From Streptomyces pactum (lineage in GTDB: Bacteria > Actinomycetota > Actinomycetes > Streptomycetales > Streptomycetaceae), in assembly GCF_002005225.1 (NCBI RefSeq), contig NZ_CP019724.1, forward strand, positions 1,178,001-1,242,000: a DNA stretch of 64,000 nucleotides, given 5' to 3'. The position numbers were made by a program, and so were the translations under genes. Shown here piece after piece: positions 45,081 to 54,169 of this stretch (its first letter is position 1; the number at the start of each line of letters is the position of its first letter). The notes below the pieces were generated by a model. It was given only the letters and a program-made list of their open reading frames with translations, was not told the DNA's origin and ran no database searches.

Positions 45081-46948
45081 GCGCCGCCGCCACCCGCCGA
45101 CTTACCACCGCCCAGGCCCTGGTGCGCTTCCTGGCCGCCCAGTACACCGAACGCGACGGCGTACGGCACCGCCTCATCGCGGGCACCTGGGGCATCTTCG
45201 GCCACGGCAACGTGGCCGGCCTCGGTCAGGCCCTCGTCGAGTACGCCGACCTCATGCCGTACCACCAGGGACGCAACGAACAGGCCATGGTCCACGCCGC
45301 CGTCGGCCACGCCCGCCAGCTCAACCGCCTGTCCGCGCAGGCCGTCACGACGTCCATCGGCCCCGGCGCCACCAACCTGGTCACCGGCGCCGCCCTCGCC
45401 ACGATCAACCGTCTGCCGGTGCTCCTCCTGCCCGGCGACTACTTCGCCTCGCACGCCGCCGACCCGCTGCTCCAGCAGTTGGAGCACCCGGTCGAGGCGG
45501 ACGTGTCCGTCAACGACACCCTGCGCCCCGTCTCCCGGTACTTCGACCGCGTCACCCGCCCCGAGGCCCTCGTCGCCTCCGCGCTCCAGGCGATGCGCGT
45601 GCTCACGGACCCGGCCGAGACCGGGGCGGTCACCCTCGCGCTCCCGCAGGACGTGCAGGCCGAGGCGTACGACTGGCCGGAGGAGTTCTTCGCCGACCGC
45701 GTCTGGCGGGTGCGGCGCCCGGCACCCGACCCGGTGGAGCTGACCGAGGCGGCGCGGGCGATCCGCGCGGCCGGGCGTCCGCTGATCGTCGCGGGCGGCG
45801 GCGTCCACCACAGCGAGGCGGAAGACGCCCTCAAGGCCCTGGTGGACGCCACCGGCATCCCGGTCGCCGCCACCCAGGCCGGCAAGGGCGCGCTGCGTCA
45901 CGACCACCCGGCCGACCTCGGCGGCATCGGCCACACCGGCACCGCCGTCAGCGACGACCTCGCCCGCACCGCCGACCTGGTGATCGGCGTCGGCACCCGG
46001 TACACGGACTTCACCACGGCGTCCGGCACCCTCTTCCAGCACCCGGGCGTCCGCTTCCTGAACCTGAACATCACCGCCTTCGACGCCCACAAGCTCGCCG
46101 CCCGCACGCTGGTCTGCGACGCTCGGACGGGGCTCACGGCGCTGACCGGGGCGCTGTCCGGCCACCGGGTGGACGCGTCGTACGAGGCCGAGTACCGCGC
46201 CGGCAAGGCCCGTTGGGACGAGACGGTCGAGGCCGCCTACCGCGCCGACGACGACAGTGCGGTGCCGACCCAGACACAGGTGCTGGGCGCGCTCGACGCG
46301 GTCGTCGGCGACCAGGACGTGGTGATCAACGCGGCCGGCTCGCTCCCCGGCGACCTGCACAAACTCTGGCGGGCCCGCTCCCCCCGCCAGTACCACCTGG
46401 AGTACGGCTACTCCTGCATGGGCTACGAGATCCCGGCCGCGCTGGGCGTCCAGCAGGCCGCGCCCGGCAGGAGCGTGTGGGCGCTGGTCGGTGACGGCAC
46501 CTATCTGATGAACCCGACCGAGATCGTCACCGCCGTCCAGGAGAACCTGCCGGTCAAGCTGATCCTGGTCCAGAACCACGGCTACGCGTCCATCGGCGGC
46601 CTGTCCGAGTCGGTGGGCGCCGAGCGCTTCGGCACCGACTACCGCCACCGCGCCGCCGACGGCACCTTCACCGGCGCCCCGCTCCCCGTCGACCTCGCCG
46701 CCAACGCGGCCAGCCTCGGTATGGACGTACTGCGCGCCAAGACGGTGCGCGAGTTGCGCGAGGCGCTGGTGACGGCCCGCGCGGCGACCCGCCCCACCTG
46801 TGTCCACGTGGAGACCGCCCCGGCGGCCACTCCCCCGGCGGCGGCCTGGTGGGACGTGCCGGTGGCCGAGGTGTCCGCCCGCGAGGCCGCCACCGGCGCC
46901 CGCGCGGAGTACGAACGCGCCGTCGCCGACCGCCGCCGCCACCTCTGA
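45077..46948 (+). CDS. iolD: THcHDO hydrolase (trihydroxycyclohexane-dione acylhydrolase)
   Basis: This 623-aa thiamine-diphosphate enzyme opens the ring of 3D-trihydroxycyclohexane-1,2-dione in inositol catabolism. It has the TPP-family N-domain (NEQAMVHAAVGHARQLNRL with the catalytic Glu, SIGPGATNLVTGAALA) and the GDG-type cofactor motif GDGTYLMNPTEIVTAVQENLPVKLILVQNHGY near residues 475-505. It is coupled to iolB by an ATGA overlap. No methylmalonate-semialdehyde dehydrogenase (iolA) gene is in the window, so the last step must be encoded elsewhere. Confidence 0.95.
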   Translation: MSAAATRRLTTAQALVRFLAAQYTERDGVRHRLIAGTWGIFGHGNVAGLGQALVEYADLMPYHQGRNEQAMVHAAVGHARQLNRLSAQAVTTSIGPGATNLVTGAALATINRLPVLLLPGDYFASHAADPLLQQLEHPVEADVSVNDTLRPVSRYFDRVTRPEALVASALQAMRVLTDPAETGAVTLALPQDVQAEAYDWPEEFFADRVWRVRRPAPDPVELTEAARAIRAAGRPLIVAGGGVHHSEAEDALKALVDATGIPVAATQAGKGALRHDHPADLGGIGHTGTAVSDDLARTADLVIGVGTRYTDFTTASGTLFQHPGVRFLNLNITAFDAHKLAARTLVCDARTGLTALTGALSGHRVDASYEAEYRAGKARWDETVEAAYRADDDSAVPTQTQVLGALDAVVGDQDVVINAAGSLPGDLHKLWRARSPRQYHLEYGYSCMGYEIPAALGVQQAAPGRSVWALVGDGTYLMNPTEIVTAVQENLPVKLILVQNHGYASIGGLSESVGAERFGTDYRHRAADGTFTGAPLPVDLAANAASLGMDVLRAKTVRELREALVTARAATRPTCVHVETAPAATPPAAAWWDVPVAEVSAREAATGARAEYERAVADRRRHL

Positions 46949-46980
46949 CACGCCGTCATCTACGTAAGGGAGGTACGTCC

Positions 46981-47766
46981 ATGGCGAAGTCCGGCGACCC
47001 CGCACGTGCCGTGACCGCCCCCGCGCTCAGCACCCTGGACTTCGCCCTGGACCGGGGCAGTCCCGTGCCGCTGTACTACCAGCTCGCCCAGCAGTTGGAG
47101 GCGGCTATAGAGAACGGTGCCCTCGCCCCGGGCAACCTGCTGGGCAACGAGGTCGACCTCTCCGTCCGCCTCGGCCTGTCCCGCCCCACCGTCCGCCAGG
47201 CCATCCAGTCCCTGGTCGACAAGGGACTCCTGGTCCGGCGGCGCGGGGTCGGCACGCAGGTCGTGCACAGCCAGGTCAAGCGCCCCCTGGAGCTGAGCAG
47301 CCTCTACGACGACCTGGAGGCGGCCGGACAGGGCCCCTCGACGCGGGTGGTGCGCAACGAGGGCGTGCCGGCCTCCACCTGCGTGGCGGCCGCCCTCGGC
47401 GTCCCGGAGGGCGGCGAGGTCACCGTCCTGGAACGGCTGCGCCTCACCCACGGCCAGCCGGTGGCGCTGCTGTGCAACTACCTGCCGACGGCCCTGCTCG
47501 ATCTGGACCGCGCCCGGCTTGAGTCGACCGGCCTGTACCGGATGATGCGCGCCTGCGGCATCACCCTGCACAGCGCCCGCCAGACCGTGGGCGCCCGCTC
47601 GGCCACCCGGGAGGAGGCGGACCGCCTGGACGAGGAGGAAGGCGCCGCACTGCTGACCATGCAGCGCACGGCGTACGACGACACCGGGCGGCCGGTCGAG
47701 TTCGGGACGCACATATACCGCGCGTCCCGGTACGCGTTCGACTTCCAACTGCTGGTCAGGAGTTAG
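46981..47766 (+). CDS. GntR-family repressor (UTRA type) of inositol genes
   Basis: This 261-aa regulator has an N-terminal winged helix (PLYYQLAQQLEAAIENGALAPGNLLGNEVDLSVRLGLSRPTVRQAIQSLVDKGLLVRRRGVGTQVV) and a C-terminal UTRA ligand domain (about residues 105-260). It closes the iolC operon, so the operon is likely autoregulated. In S. coelicolor the equivalent gene, by order SCO6974, is reported as the repressor of myo-inositol catabolism. GGGAGG precedes the ATG by 7 nt. Its TAG overlaps the convergent methyltransferase stop. Confidence 0.92.
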   Translation: MAKSGDPARAVTAPALSTLDFALDRGSPVPLYYQLAQQLEAAIENGALAPGNLLGNEVDLSVRLGLSRPTVRQAIQSLVDKGLLVRRRGVGTQVVHSQVKRPLELSSLYDDLEAAGQGPSTRVVRNEGVPASTCVAAALGVPEGGEVTVLERLRLTHGQPVALLCNYLPTALLDLDRARLESTGLYRMMRACGITLHSARQTVGARSATREEADRLDEEEGAALLTMQRTAYDDTGRPVEFGTHIYRASRYAFDFQLLVRS

Positions 47767-48397
47767 GTGCCGTCCCGCAGCGGCCGGCGGGCCCGGAACA
47801 GGGTGTGCCCCACGTCGCCCTCCGGCACGTACTCCTCGTGTTCCACGGTCAGCCCGGCCTCGGTGATCCACTCCCGGTATCCGGCGGCGTCCGTGTGGCT
47901 CCACCACATGGGGGCGCCGCCACCGAGCCAGTCCTCCGCGACGCCGGTCCAGGCGCCGTGCCCGGCGGTGGCGACGAACCGGCCTCCGGGACGCAGCCGG
48001 CCGGCGATCCGGCGCAGCAGCGGGGGCTGTTCGGTCAGCGGGAGGTGGATGAGGGCGTAAAGCAGACCACCGCGTCGAAGGAGCCGGGTTCGAAGCCGAC
48101 GTCCGAGAGGTCGGCGCGGTGGAACACGGCGCCGGGCACCCGCTCGCGCGCCCGGCGGATCTGCACCTCGCTGATGTCCACGCCGGTGACCGGGTGCCCG
48201 GCGTCCGTCAGCGTCCGGGCGACGGGCACTCCGCCTCCGCAGCCGAGGTCCAGGACCGGGCCGCCGGCCGGGAGCCGCCGGCGCAGGTCGTCGAGCCAGG
48301 GCCCGTACTTGGTGCCGCTGCCGTACGCCTCGTCGTAGCGCGCCGCCACGGCGTCGTATCCGCGCCGCACGATGTCCTTCGGGTTCCCGGTGCCCAC
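47763..48397 (-). pseudogene. Class I SAM methyltransferase, frameshifted
   Basis: The N-terminal half (GTG 48397: GTGNPKDIVRRGYDAVAARYDEAYGSG, SAM motif I VLDLGCGGGVPVA) reads to FDAVVCF and then shifts frame. The remainder (YALIHLPLTEQPPLLRRIAGRLRPGGRFV ... GHTLFRARRPLRDGT) continues in the other frame to 47763. The break is at about 48057-48063, where TGCTTTACGCC on the minus strand lacks one base compared with TGC TTC TAC GCC. Restoring it gives a continuous 211-aa methyltransferase. It is therefore a recent pseudogene or a sequencing error; no other damage is visible. Confidence 0.8.
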
Positions 48398-48646
48398 GCT
48401 CGGCGACGCTAGCCAGTTGGGACGGGACCGGGCCAGCGCTTTTTGGGGTGAGTGGGACGTGGCCGGCCGGGCCGCGGGCCGCAGCGCCGGCCGAGACGGC
48501 CGACGGTGATCGCGGGCAGGCGGGTGACGGACCGCCCACGGACCCGCCCGACGGCACAGAGCCTCGCATGAGGACACAGGACGGCACAGAAGGGCCACGG
48601 CAAAGGGCCTTCACGGGAATCGCGCCCGTGAAGGCCCTTCACACCG
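48398..48646. other. Gap between methyltransferase and tRNA terminator
   Basis: No credible gene. The GC-rich stretch has a direct repeat of GACGGCACAGA (about 48552 and 48582) and then the tRNA terminator. Nothing else is supported. Confidence 0.5.
48603..48639 (-). terminator. tRNA-Pro terminator, copy 2
   Basis: Perfect 15-bp stem starting AAGGGCCTTCACGGG (48603-48617 with 48625-48639), 7 bp downstream of the leftward tRNA. The outer part is shared with the terminator at 63710. Confidence 0.85.
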
Positions 48647-48720
<74 letters not shown>

Positions 48721-48820
48721 GTGTGCTCACACGCGGCGAACCGCGCGATCACGCGAACAGTACTTTACCCCACACCCCGGGCCACGCCTAAGCGGGTGCG
48801 GGAGGGGGACAATCGGTCCC

Positions 48821-49360
48821 ATGGACAGCCCTGCCGACAACCCCATGGACAGCACGGCCGCGAACCGGCCGGTGGACGCGCGGGACCGCGACGACGAGGG
48901 GCGGGCGCGCAACGCCCGGCCCCGGGACGGGCTCGGCCGCCCGCTGCCGTACGGCGCGGACGGCGTCCCCCGCCAGCCGGAGGGTGTCGTACGGGCACCC
49001 GGGGAGACGGTCGCCGAGGCGCAGCGGCTGCTGGACGCGGGGCGGCCGTTCCACGCGCACGAGGTGTTCGAGGACGCCTGGAAGTCCGGCCCCGAGGAGG
49101 AACGGCAGCTATGGCGGGGGATGGCCCAGCTCGCCGTGGGGCTCACGCACGCGGCCCGCGGCAACGTGACGGGCGGCGCCAGACTGCTGCGGCGGGGGGC
49201 CGGGGCGGTGACGGAGTGGGCGGCCTCGGACTCCGGGCGGGGGCGGCCGTACGGCATGGACCTGGGGCGGGTCGCCGGGTGGGCCCGGCAACTGGCGCGG
49301 GACGTGGAGGACGGCGAGTCGGTGGACGCGGGCGCGCGGGCGCCCCGGCTGCGGGGCTGA
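48821..49360 (+). CDS. DUF309 protein
   Basis: This 179-aa protein has a DUF309 core (AQRLLDAGRPFHAHEVFEDAWKSGPEEERQLWRGMAQLAVGLTHAARGNVTGGARLLRRGA, residues 67-128) containing the family's FHAHEVFE-W pattern. The N-terminal 60 residues are charged and low-complexity. Function is unknown; the fold is an all-helical bundle. The ATG follows GGAGGGGG at a rather long 13-nt spacing. It is followed by a tandem repeat and cobF. Confidence 0.82.
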   Translation: MDSPADNPMDSTAANRPVDARDRDDEGRARNARPRDGLGRPLPYGADGVPRQPEGVVRAPGETVAEAQRLLDAGRPFHAHEVFEDAWKSGPEEERQLWRGMAQLAVGLTHAARGNVTGGARLLRRGAGAVTEWAASDSGRGRPYGMDLGRVAGWARQLARDVEDGESVDAGARAPRLRG

Positions 49361-49362
49361 TC

Positions 49363-49431
49363 CGGCCACGCCGCGGCACCGGAGACGGCCACGCCGCGGC
49401 ACCGGAGACGGCCGCACCGCGGCACCGGGGG
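49363..49431. repeat. 23-bp tandem repeat before cobF
   Basis: Three copies of a 23-bp unit (49363-49385, 49386-49408, 49409-49431), the third diverged, between the DUF309 stop and the cobF start. Confidence 0.93.
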
Positions 49432-49476
49432 CAGCCCGGCCGGGGCGTTGTCGGTGGCGTACGGCAGACTCGTGGC

Positions 49477-50250
49477 GTGCGGATGATTCATGTGATCGGT
49501 ATCGGCGCGGGCGACCCCCGGCAACTGACCCTGCAGGCGGTCGAGGCGCTGCGGAGCACTGACGTGTTCTTCCTCCTGGACAAGGGCGAGGTGAAGGCGG
49601 ACCTGGTGCGGCTGCGCCGGGACATGCTGGAGACGCACGTACCGGAGGGGACGTACCGGATCGTCGAGGCGCGCGACCCCGAGCGGGACCGGAGCGCGGG
49701 CGGCTCGGCGTACTCCCCCGCCGTGGGGGACTGGCGCAGTGCCCGAGCCGGTGTCTACGAGCGGATGATCGCCGAGGAGCTGGCCGAGGACGAGAGCGGC
49801 GCCTTCCTGGTGTGGGGCGACCCCGCGCTGTACGACAGCACGCTGGGCATCCTGGAGGAGATCCTGGAGCGCGGCGCGGTCGATTTCGAGTACGACGTCG
49901 TGCCCGGTGTCAGCAGCGTCTCCTCCCTCGTCGCCCGGCACCGTACCGGGCTGAACCGGGTGGCCCGGCCGGTGCAGATCACCACCGGACGACGACTGGC
50001 GGAGGGCTTCCCGGAAGGGGTGGACGACGTCGTGGTGATGCTCGACGCCCACCAGGCCTTCCGGCGGTACGCGGACCAGGACATCGACATCTACTGGGGC
50101 GCCTACCTGGGCACTCCGGACGAGATCCTCGCCTCCGGCCCGATCGCCGAGGCCGCCCCCCGCATCGAGCGCCTGCGCGCGGAGGCGCGGGAGCGCAAGG
50201 GCTGGATCATGGACACGTATCTGCTGCGGCGCGATCCCGGCGACGGCTAG
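49477..50250 (+). CDS. cobF: Precorrin-6A synthase (deacetylating)
   Basis: This 257-aa SAM-dependent methylase of aerobic cobalamin synthesis methylates C-1 of precorrin-5 and removes acetate. It has the tetrapyrrole-methylase start VIGIGAGDPRQLTLQAVEAL, the CobF-like FFLLDKGEVKADLVRLRRDML near residue 32, VWGDPALYDSTLGILEEI near 110 and PVQITTGRRL near 165. GTG 49477 (VRMIHVIGIG) fits family N-termini slightly better than ATG 49483. It is separated from other cob genes except cobK at 52479. Confidence 0.92.
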   Translation: MRMIHVIGIGAGDPRQLTLQAVEALRSTDVFFLLDKGEVKADLVRLRRDMLETHVPEGTYRIVEARDPERDRSAGGSAYSPAVGDWRSARAGVYERMIAEELAEDESGAFLVWGDPALYDSTLGILEEILERGAVDFEYDVVPGVSSVSSLVARHRTGLNRVARPVQITTGRRLAEGFPEGVDDVVVMLDAHQAFRRYADQDIDIYWGAYLGTPDEILASGPIAEAAPRIERLRAEARERKGWIMDTYLLRRDPGDG

Positions 50251-50279
50251 CCGGACCTCGCCGCCGACCGGACCGATGG

Positions 50280-50347
50280 CCGCACCCGGGCAGGCCGAAG
50301 GCCACGCTGACAGCCGCACCCGGGCAGGCCGAAGGCCGCACTGACGG
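50280..50347. repeat. 34-bp tandem repeat after cobF
   Basis: Two full copies (50280-50313, 50314-50347) and a partial third to about 50370, filling the space between cobF and the MFS gene. Confidence 0.85.
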
Positions 50348-50419
50348 CCGCGCTGACAGCCGCACCCTGGCGGACCGTCCCCGCATGCGTGGCCCGTGCA
50401 CGGGTGTGATCGTGACCGT

Positions 50420-52492
50420 GTGACAGTCGCCGAGGAACCGCCACGGACCGCCGCCGCCCAGCCGCCCGTGCTGGACAAGCGCCGCCGCAACGTCGTCTTC
50501 GTCACGATCATGCTGGGCATGCTGCTCGCGGCCCTGGACCAGACGATCGTCGGCACCGCGCTGCCGACGATCGTGTCGGACCTGGGCGGCGGCGAGCACA
50601 TGTCGTGGGTGGTGACCTCGTACCTGCTCGCGGAGACCGTGGCGACGGTCCTGGTCGGCAAGTTCGGCGACATGTTCGGCCGCAAGGTCGTCTTCCAGGT
50701 CTCGGCGATCGTGTTCATCACGGGCTCGTTCCTGTGCGGTCTGGCCACCAGCATGCCGCTGCTGATCATCTGGCGGGCGATGCAGGGCATCGGCGCGGGC
50801 GGTCTGATGGTCACGTCGATGGCGCTGATCGCGGACGTCATCCCGCTGCGGGAGCGCGGCAAGTACCAGGGCGCGATCGGCGCGGTGTTCGGCGTGGCGA
50901 CGGTCATCGGCCCGCTGCTGGGCGGGCTGTTCACCGACCACCTGTCCTGGCGCTGGGCGTTCTACGTCAACGTGCCCATCGCGATCGTCGTCGTCATCGC
51001 CGCCGCCCGCACCATCCCGGTGGTGAAGTCGGCCGCCCGGCCCGTCATCGACTACCTGGGCATCGCGCTGGTCGCGGTCGGCGCGAGCGCGCTGATCCTG
51101 GCGACGAGCTGGGGCGGAAACGAGTACGCGTGGGGCTCGGCCGTGATCGTCGGCCTGTTCGCGGGCGGGCTGATCGCGCTCGGGCTGTTCTGCCGGGTGG
51201 AGACCCGGGCGGCCGAGCCGATGCTGCCGATGCGGCTGTTCTCCAACCCGGTGTTCACGGTCTGCTCGATCCTCAGCTTCATCGTCGGCTTCGCGATGCT
51301 CGGCGCGCTGACGTATCTGCCGACCTATCTGCAGTACGTCGACGGCGACTCGGCCACCGTCTCGGGCGTCCGGACGCTGCCGATGGTCGCCGGGCTGCTG
51401 ATCGCCTCGGTCTTCAGCGGCAACGTGGTCAGCAGGACCGGGCGGTACCGGCTGTTCCCGATCGCCGGCACCCTCGTGATGGGTGTCGGCCTGTATCTGA
51501 TGTCGCTCATGGAACCGTCGACGGGCGCCTGGCCGGAGTCGCTGTACATGTTCGTGCTCGGCACGGGCATCGGCCTGTCCATGCAGGTGCTGACCATCGC
51601 CGTGCAGAACACCGTCGACTACGCCGACCTCGGCACCGCGACCTCCGGCGTCACCTTCTTCCGCACGCTGGGCAGCTCCTTCGGCACCGCCGTCTTCGGC
51701 ACGATCTACGCCAACGCCCTCGGCCCCAACCTGCGGGACGGCGTCGCCGCGGCCGCGGGCACCGGCGCCGCCGACCCGGCCGTGATCGGCAGGGCGGCGA
51801 CCAGTCCGGACGGTGTGCACCGGCTGCCGTCCGAGGCGTCGGCGCCGATCGTGGGCGCGTACGCCGACACCATCCAGACCGTGTTCCTGTGGACGGTGCC
51901 GGTCGCGGCGCTCGGCCTGCTCGTCGCCCTGTTCCTCAAGCAGGTGCCGTTGCGCGACAGCGCCCGGCTGGGCTCCACCGACATGGGCGAGGGCTTCGCC
52001 TCACCGCACGACGCCGACAACAGACGGGCGCTGGAGGCCTCCGTCGGGAAGATCATCGGCAGTACCGAGCTGGACACCGCGCGCCGGATCATCGCGGACA
52101 GCGACACCCGGCTCGATGTCGCCGGCGCCTGGGCCGTCATGCAGGTCGACCTGTTCACGCGGCTGGTCGGACACGCCGGCCTCGGCCTCATCGCGGCGCG
52201 CCGCCGGGTCCCGCCGGAGGTGCTGCTGCCGGTCTTCGACCGCATGGTCGAGGAGGGGTTCCTGACCCGCCACGGCTCCCTGCTCTCGCACACCGAGGCG
52301 GGCGCCCGCGAGGCCCTGGTCATCGGCCGGGCGTGGTCGGCCTGGCTGGAGGACCGGGTGGAACAGGACATCGGCCGGCCCTCGGACACGGAGCTGCGCG
52401 CCGCGGTCGACTCGATCGCCAAGCGTCTGCTGGTCGAGGACCTGAGCAGCGGCCTGCCGGACCGCGTGCGGCAGCCGGTCACGGCCCGCTGA
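50420..52492 (+). CDS. 14-TM MFS drug exporter with extra C-terminal domain
   Basis: This 690-aa DHA2-type (EmrB/QacA) proton antiporter has [22 protein letters not shown] (motif D1 region) near residue 32, [14 protein letters not shown] (motif A) near 80, and [39 protein letters not shown] motif C near 160. About 14 hydrophobic segments end near residue 515. Roughly 170 more residues follow, soluble and helical, with [36 protein letters not shown] resembling a winged-helix (MarR/PadR-like) unit. Start GTG 50420 is favoured over GTG 50396. Its 3' end overlaps cobK by 14 bp. Confidence 0.9.
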   Translation: MTVAEEPPRTAAAQPPVLDKRRRNVVFVTIMLGMLLAALDQTIVGTALPTIVSDLGGGEHMSWVVTSYLLAETVATVLVGKFGDMFGRKVVFQVSAIVFITGSFLCGLATSMPLLIIWRAMQGIGAGGLMVTSMALIADVIPLRERGKYQGAIGAVFGVATVIGPLLGGLFTDHLSWRWAFYVNVPIAIVVVIAAARTIPVVKSAARPVIDYLGIALVAVGASALILATSWGGNEYAWGSAVIVGLFAGGLIALGLFCRVETRAAEPMLPMRLFSNPVFTVCSILSFIVGFAMLGALTYLPTYLQYVDGDSATVSGVRTLPMVAGLLIASVFSGNVVSRTGRYRLFPIAGTLVMGVGLYLMSLMEPSTGAWPESLYMFVLGTGIGLSMQVLTIAVQNTVDYADLGTATSGVTFFRTLGSSFGTAVFGTIYANALGPNLRDGVAAAAGTGAADPAVIGRAATSPDGVHRLPSEASAPIVGAYADTIQTVFLWTVPVAALGLLVALFLKQVPLRDSARLGSTDMGEGFASPHDADNRRALEASVGKIIGSTELDTARRIIADSDTRLDVAGAWAVMQVDLFTRLVGHAGLGLIAARRRVPPEVLLPVFDRMVEEGFLTRHGSLLSHTEAGAREALVIGRAWSAWLEDRVEQDIGRPSDTELRAAVDSIAKRLLVEDLSSGLPDRVRQPVTAR

Positions 52493-53291
52493 GGCCCAGT
52501 CGCTCCAGTCGCTCCAGTCGCTCCAGCCGCTCCAGTACCGCCGGCACGTCGGACACCACGTCCGCGCCCGGCGGCAGCGGAGGCCTGCGGACGACCACCA
52601 CCGGGAGGGCCAGCTCCCGGGCCGCCGCGAGTTTGCCCGCGGTGGCCGCTCCCCCGCTGTCCTTGGTCACCAGTACGTCGATGCGGTGGTCGCGCAGGAG
52701 CGCCGTCTCGTCGGCCACCGTGAACGGGCCGCGGGCCAAGAGGACGCGGGTGTCCGGTGGGAGGGGCGGCTCGGGGGGCTCCACCGAGCGGGTGACGAAG
52801 TGGAGGCCGGACAGGTGGGCGAAGGCGGCCAGGCCCAGGCGGCCGGTGGTGAGGAACACGCGGCGGCCGAGGGCCGGCAGCAGGCCGGCCGCCTCGGCGA
52901 GGGAGGCGGCGGGATGCCAGTGGTCGCCGGGGCCGGCCTGCCAGCCGGGACGGCGCAGGATCACCGCGGGGGTTCCGGTGGCCGCCGCGGCACGGACCGC
53001 GTTCGCCGTGATGGTCTCGGCGAAGGGGTGGGTGGCGTCGACGAGGGCGTCCGCGTGCTGCTCGCGCAGCCAGGCGGCCAGCCCTTCCGGTCCGCCGAAG
53101 CCACCGGTCCGTACCTCGCCGGCGAGGGCGCCCGGCCGGGTCACCCGCCCCGCGAGGGAGGTGGTGACGCGGACGCCGGTGCGCGCCGCCAGGTCGGCGG
53201 CCAGTCGGCGGGCCTCGGTGGTGCCGCCGAGGATCAGCACGTGCGGCGCCGGGCGGGGCGGCGTCGGGCGGGACGAAGTCGGCCGGGACAT
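52479..53291 (-). CDS. cobK: Precorrin-6A reductase
   Basis: This 270-aa NADPH-dependent enzyme reduces precorrin-6A in the aerobic cobalamin pathway. It shows [20 protein letters not shown] near residue 18, [23 protein letters not shown] near 80, [13 protein letters not shown] near 145 and [34 protein letters not shown] near 205. The C-terminus ends in [14 protein letters not shown], a heptad-like tail from a 9-bp repeat. It lies across the MFS gene from cobF, with opposite orientation. Confidence 0.92.
   Translation of the reverse strand: MSRPTSSRPTPPRPAPHVLILGGTTEARRLAADLAARTGVRVTTSLAGRVTRPGALAGEVRTGGFGGPEGLAAWLREQHADALVDATHPFAETITANAVRAAAATGTPAVILRRPGWQAGPGDHWHPAASLAEAAGLLPALGRRVFLTTGRLGLAAFAHLSGLHFVTRSVEPPEPPLPPDTRVLLARGPFTVADETALLRDHRIDVLVTKDSGGAATAGKLAAARELALPVVVVRRPPLPPGADVVSDVPAVLERLERLERLERLGLSGP
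52496..52536 (-). repeat. 9-bp tandem repeat at cobK 3' end
   Basis: Four and a half copies of CCAGTCGCT encode the Leu-Glu-Arg repeats of the CobK C-terminus, only a few bases from the convergent MFS stop. Confidence 0.93.
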
Positions 53292-53310
53292 GCGTCGAGA
53301 CTACGCACCG

Positions 53311-54096
53311 TCAGGGCAGGAGGAGCTCGAGGCCCCCGATCACCGTCGCCGCGATCACGAGCCGCTCGAACAGGCGTTGGTTGATCCGGTTCACCGCCCA
53401 CTTGCCGATGAACGCGCCCGGCACCACGAACCCCACGAGCGCGGCGTCAAGGAGCAGCGAGCTCTCGTCGATCAGGCCGAGGCCGGCGCTGAAGGGCAGT
53501 TTGGAGACGTTGACGATGAGGAAGAAGAACGCCGACGTGCCCAGGAAACCGAGCTTCCGGAAGCCCGCGGACAGCAGGTACATCGACATCACCGGGCCGC
53601 CCGCGTTGGCCACCATCGTGGTGAAGCCGCCGAGCACGCCGTACGAGCGGGCCTTCAGGCGACCGGCCCGAGAGGTGATCCCGTCCCCCTCCCCGGCCGG
53701 CCGTCCGTCCGCGTCGGTCCGCCGCCTGCGCCAGATCGTCACCCCGGCCATCAGCAGCAGGATCGCGCCGATCGAGGTCCGTACGACCGCGTCGTTCGCC
53801 CAGAGAAGGAACACGGTGCCGACGACCACGCCGGCCCCCACCGCCGGGAACAGCCGCCACAGCGTGGGCCAGTGGGCGTGGCGCCGGTAGGTGAGCACGG
53901 CCAGGATGTCACCCGCGATCAGGACCGGCAGGAGGATGCCGGTGGAGGCGCGGGCGGGCAGTACCGCCGCGAAGATGGCCAGGCTGACCGTGTTGGCCCC
54001 GCTCACGGCGGTCTTGGAGAAGCCGACGAGGAAGGCGGCGAAGGCGAGGGCGGCGAATTCCCAGCCGGTGAGGTGCCAGAGCGTCATGGTGTCCAT
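53311..54096 (-). CDS. TauE/SafE-family sulfite/anion exporter
   Basis: This 261-aa membrane protein has about eight hydrophobic segments and the paired TauE/SafE repeats: FAAFLVGFSKTAVSGANTVSLAIFAAVLPARASTGILLPVLIAGDILAV in the first half and GFTTMVANAGGPVMSMYLLSAGFRKLGFLGTSAFFFLIVNVSKLPFSAGLG in the second. It probably exports sulfite, sulfoacetate or a similar anion. ATG 54096 (MDTMTLWHL) is chosen; a longer frame to 54141 is possible, and neither has a clear ribosome site. Confidence 0.88.
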   Translation of the reverse strand: MDTMTLWHLTGWEFAALAFAAFLVGFSKTAVSGANTVSLAIFAAVLPARASTGILLPVLIAGDILAVLTYRRHAHWPTLWRLFPAVGAGVVVGTVFLLWANDAVVRTSIGAILLLMAGVTIWRRRRTDADGRPAGEGDGITSRAGRLKARSYGVLGGFTTMVANAGGPVMSMYLLSAGFRKLGFLGTSAFFFLIVNVSKLPFSAGLGLIDESSLLLDAALVGFVVPGAFIGKWAVNRINQRLFERLVIAATVIGGLELLLP

Positions 54097-54169
54097 TGCG
54101 GGCACTGATGCTATGCGCACCCAACCGATGCCCGTAAGCACCGTCTCGGCAGGTGGCCCCTGTGGTGCC

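Noticed and set aside
50605..54108. 1167-codon plus-strand open frame running through the MFS, cobK and TauE genes
   Set aside because: It overlaps three supported genes in other frames and is Arg/Gly/Pro-rich throughout; an artefact of high GC.
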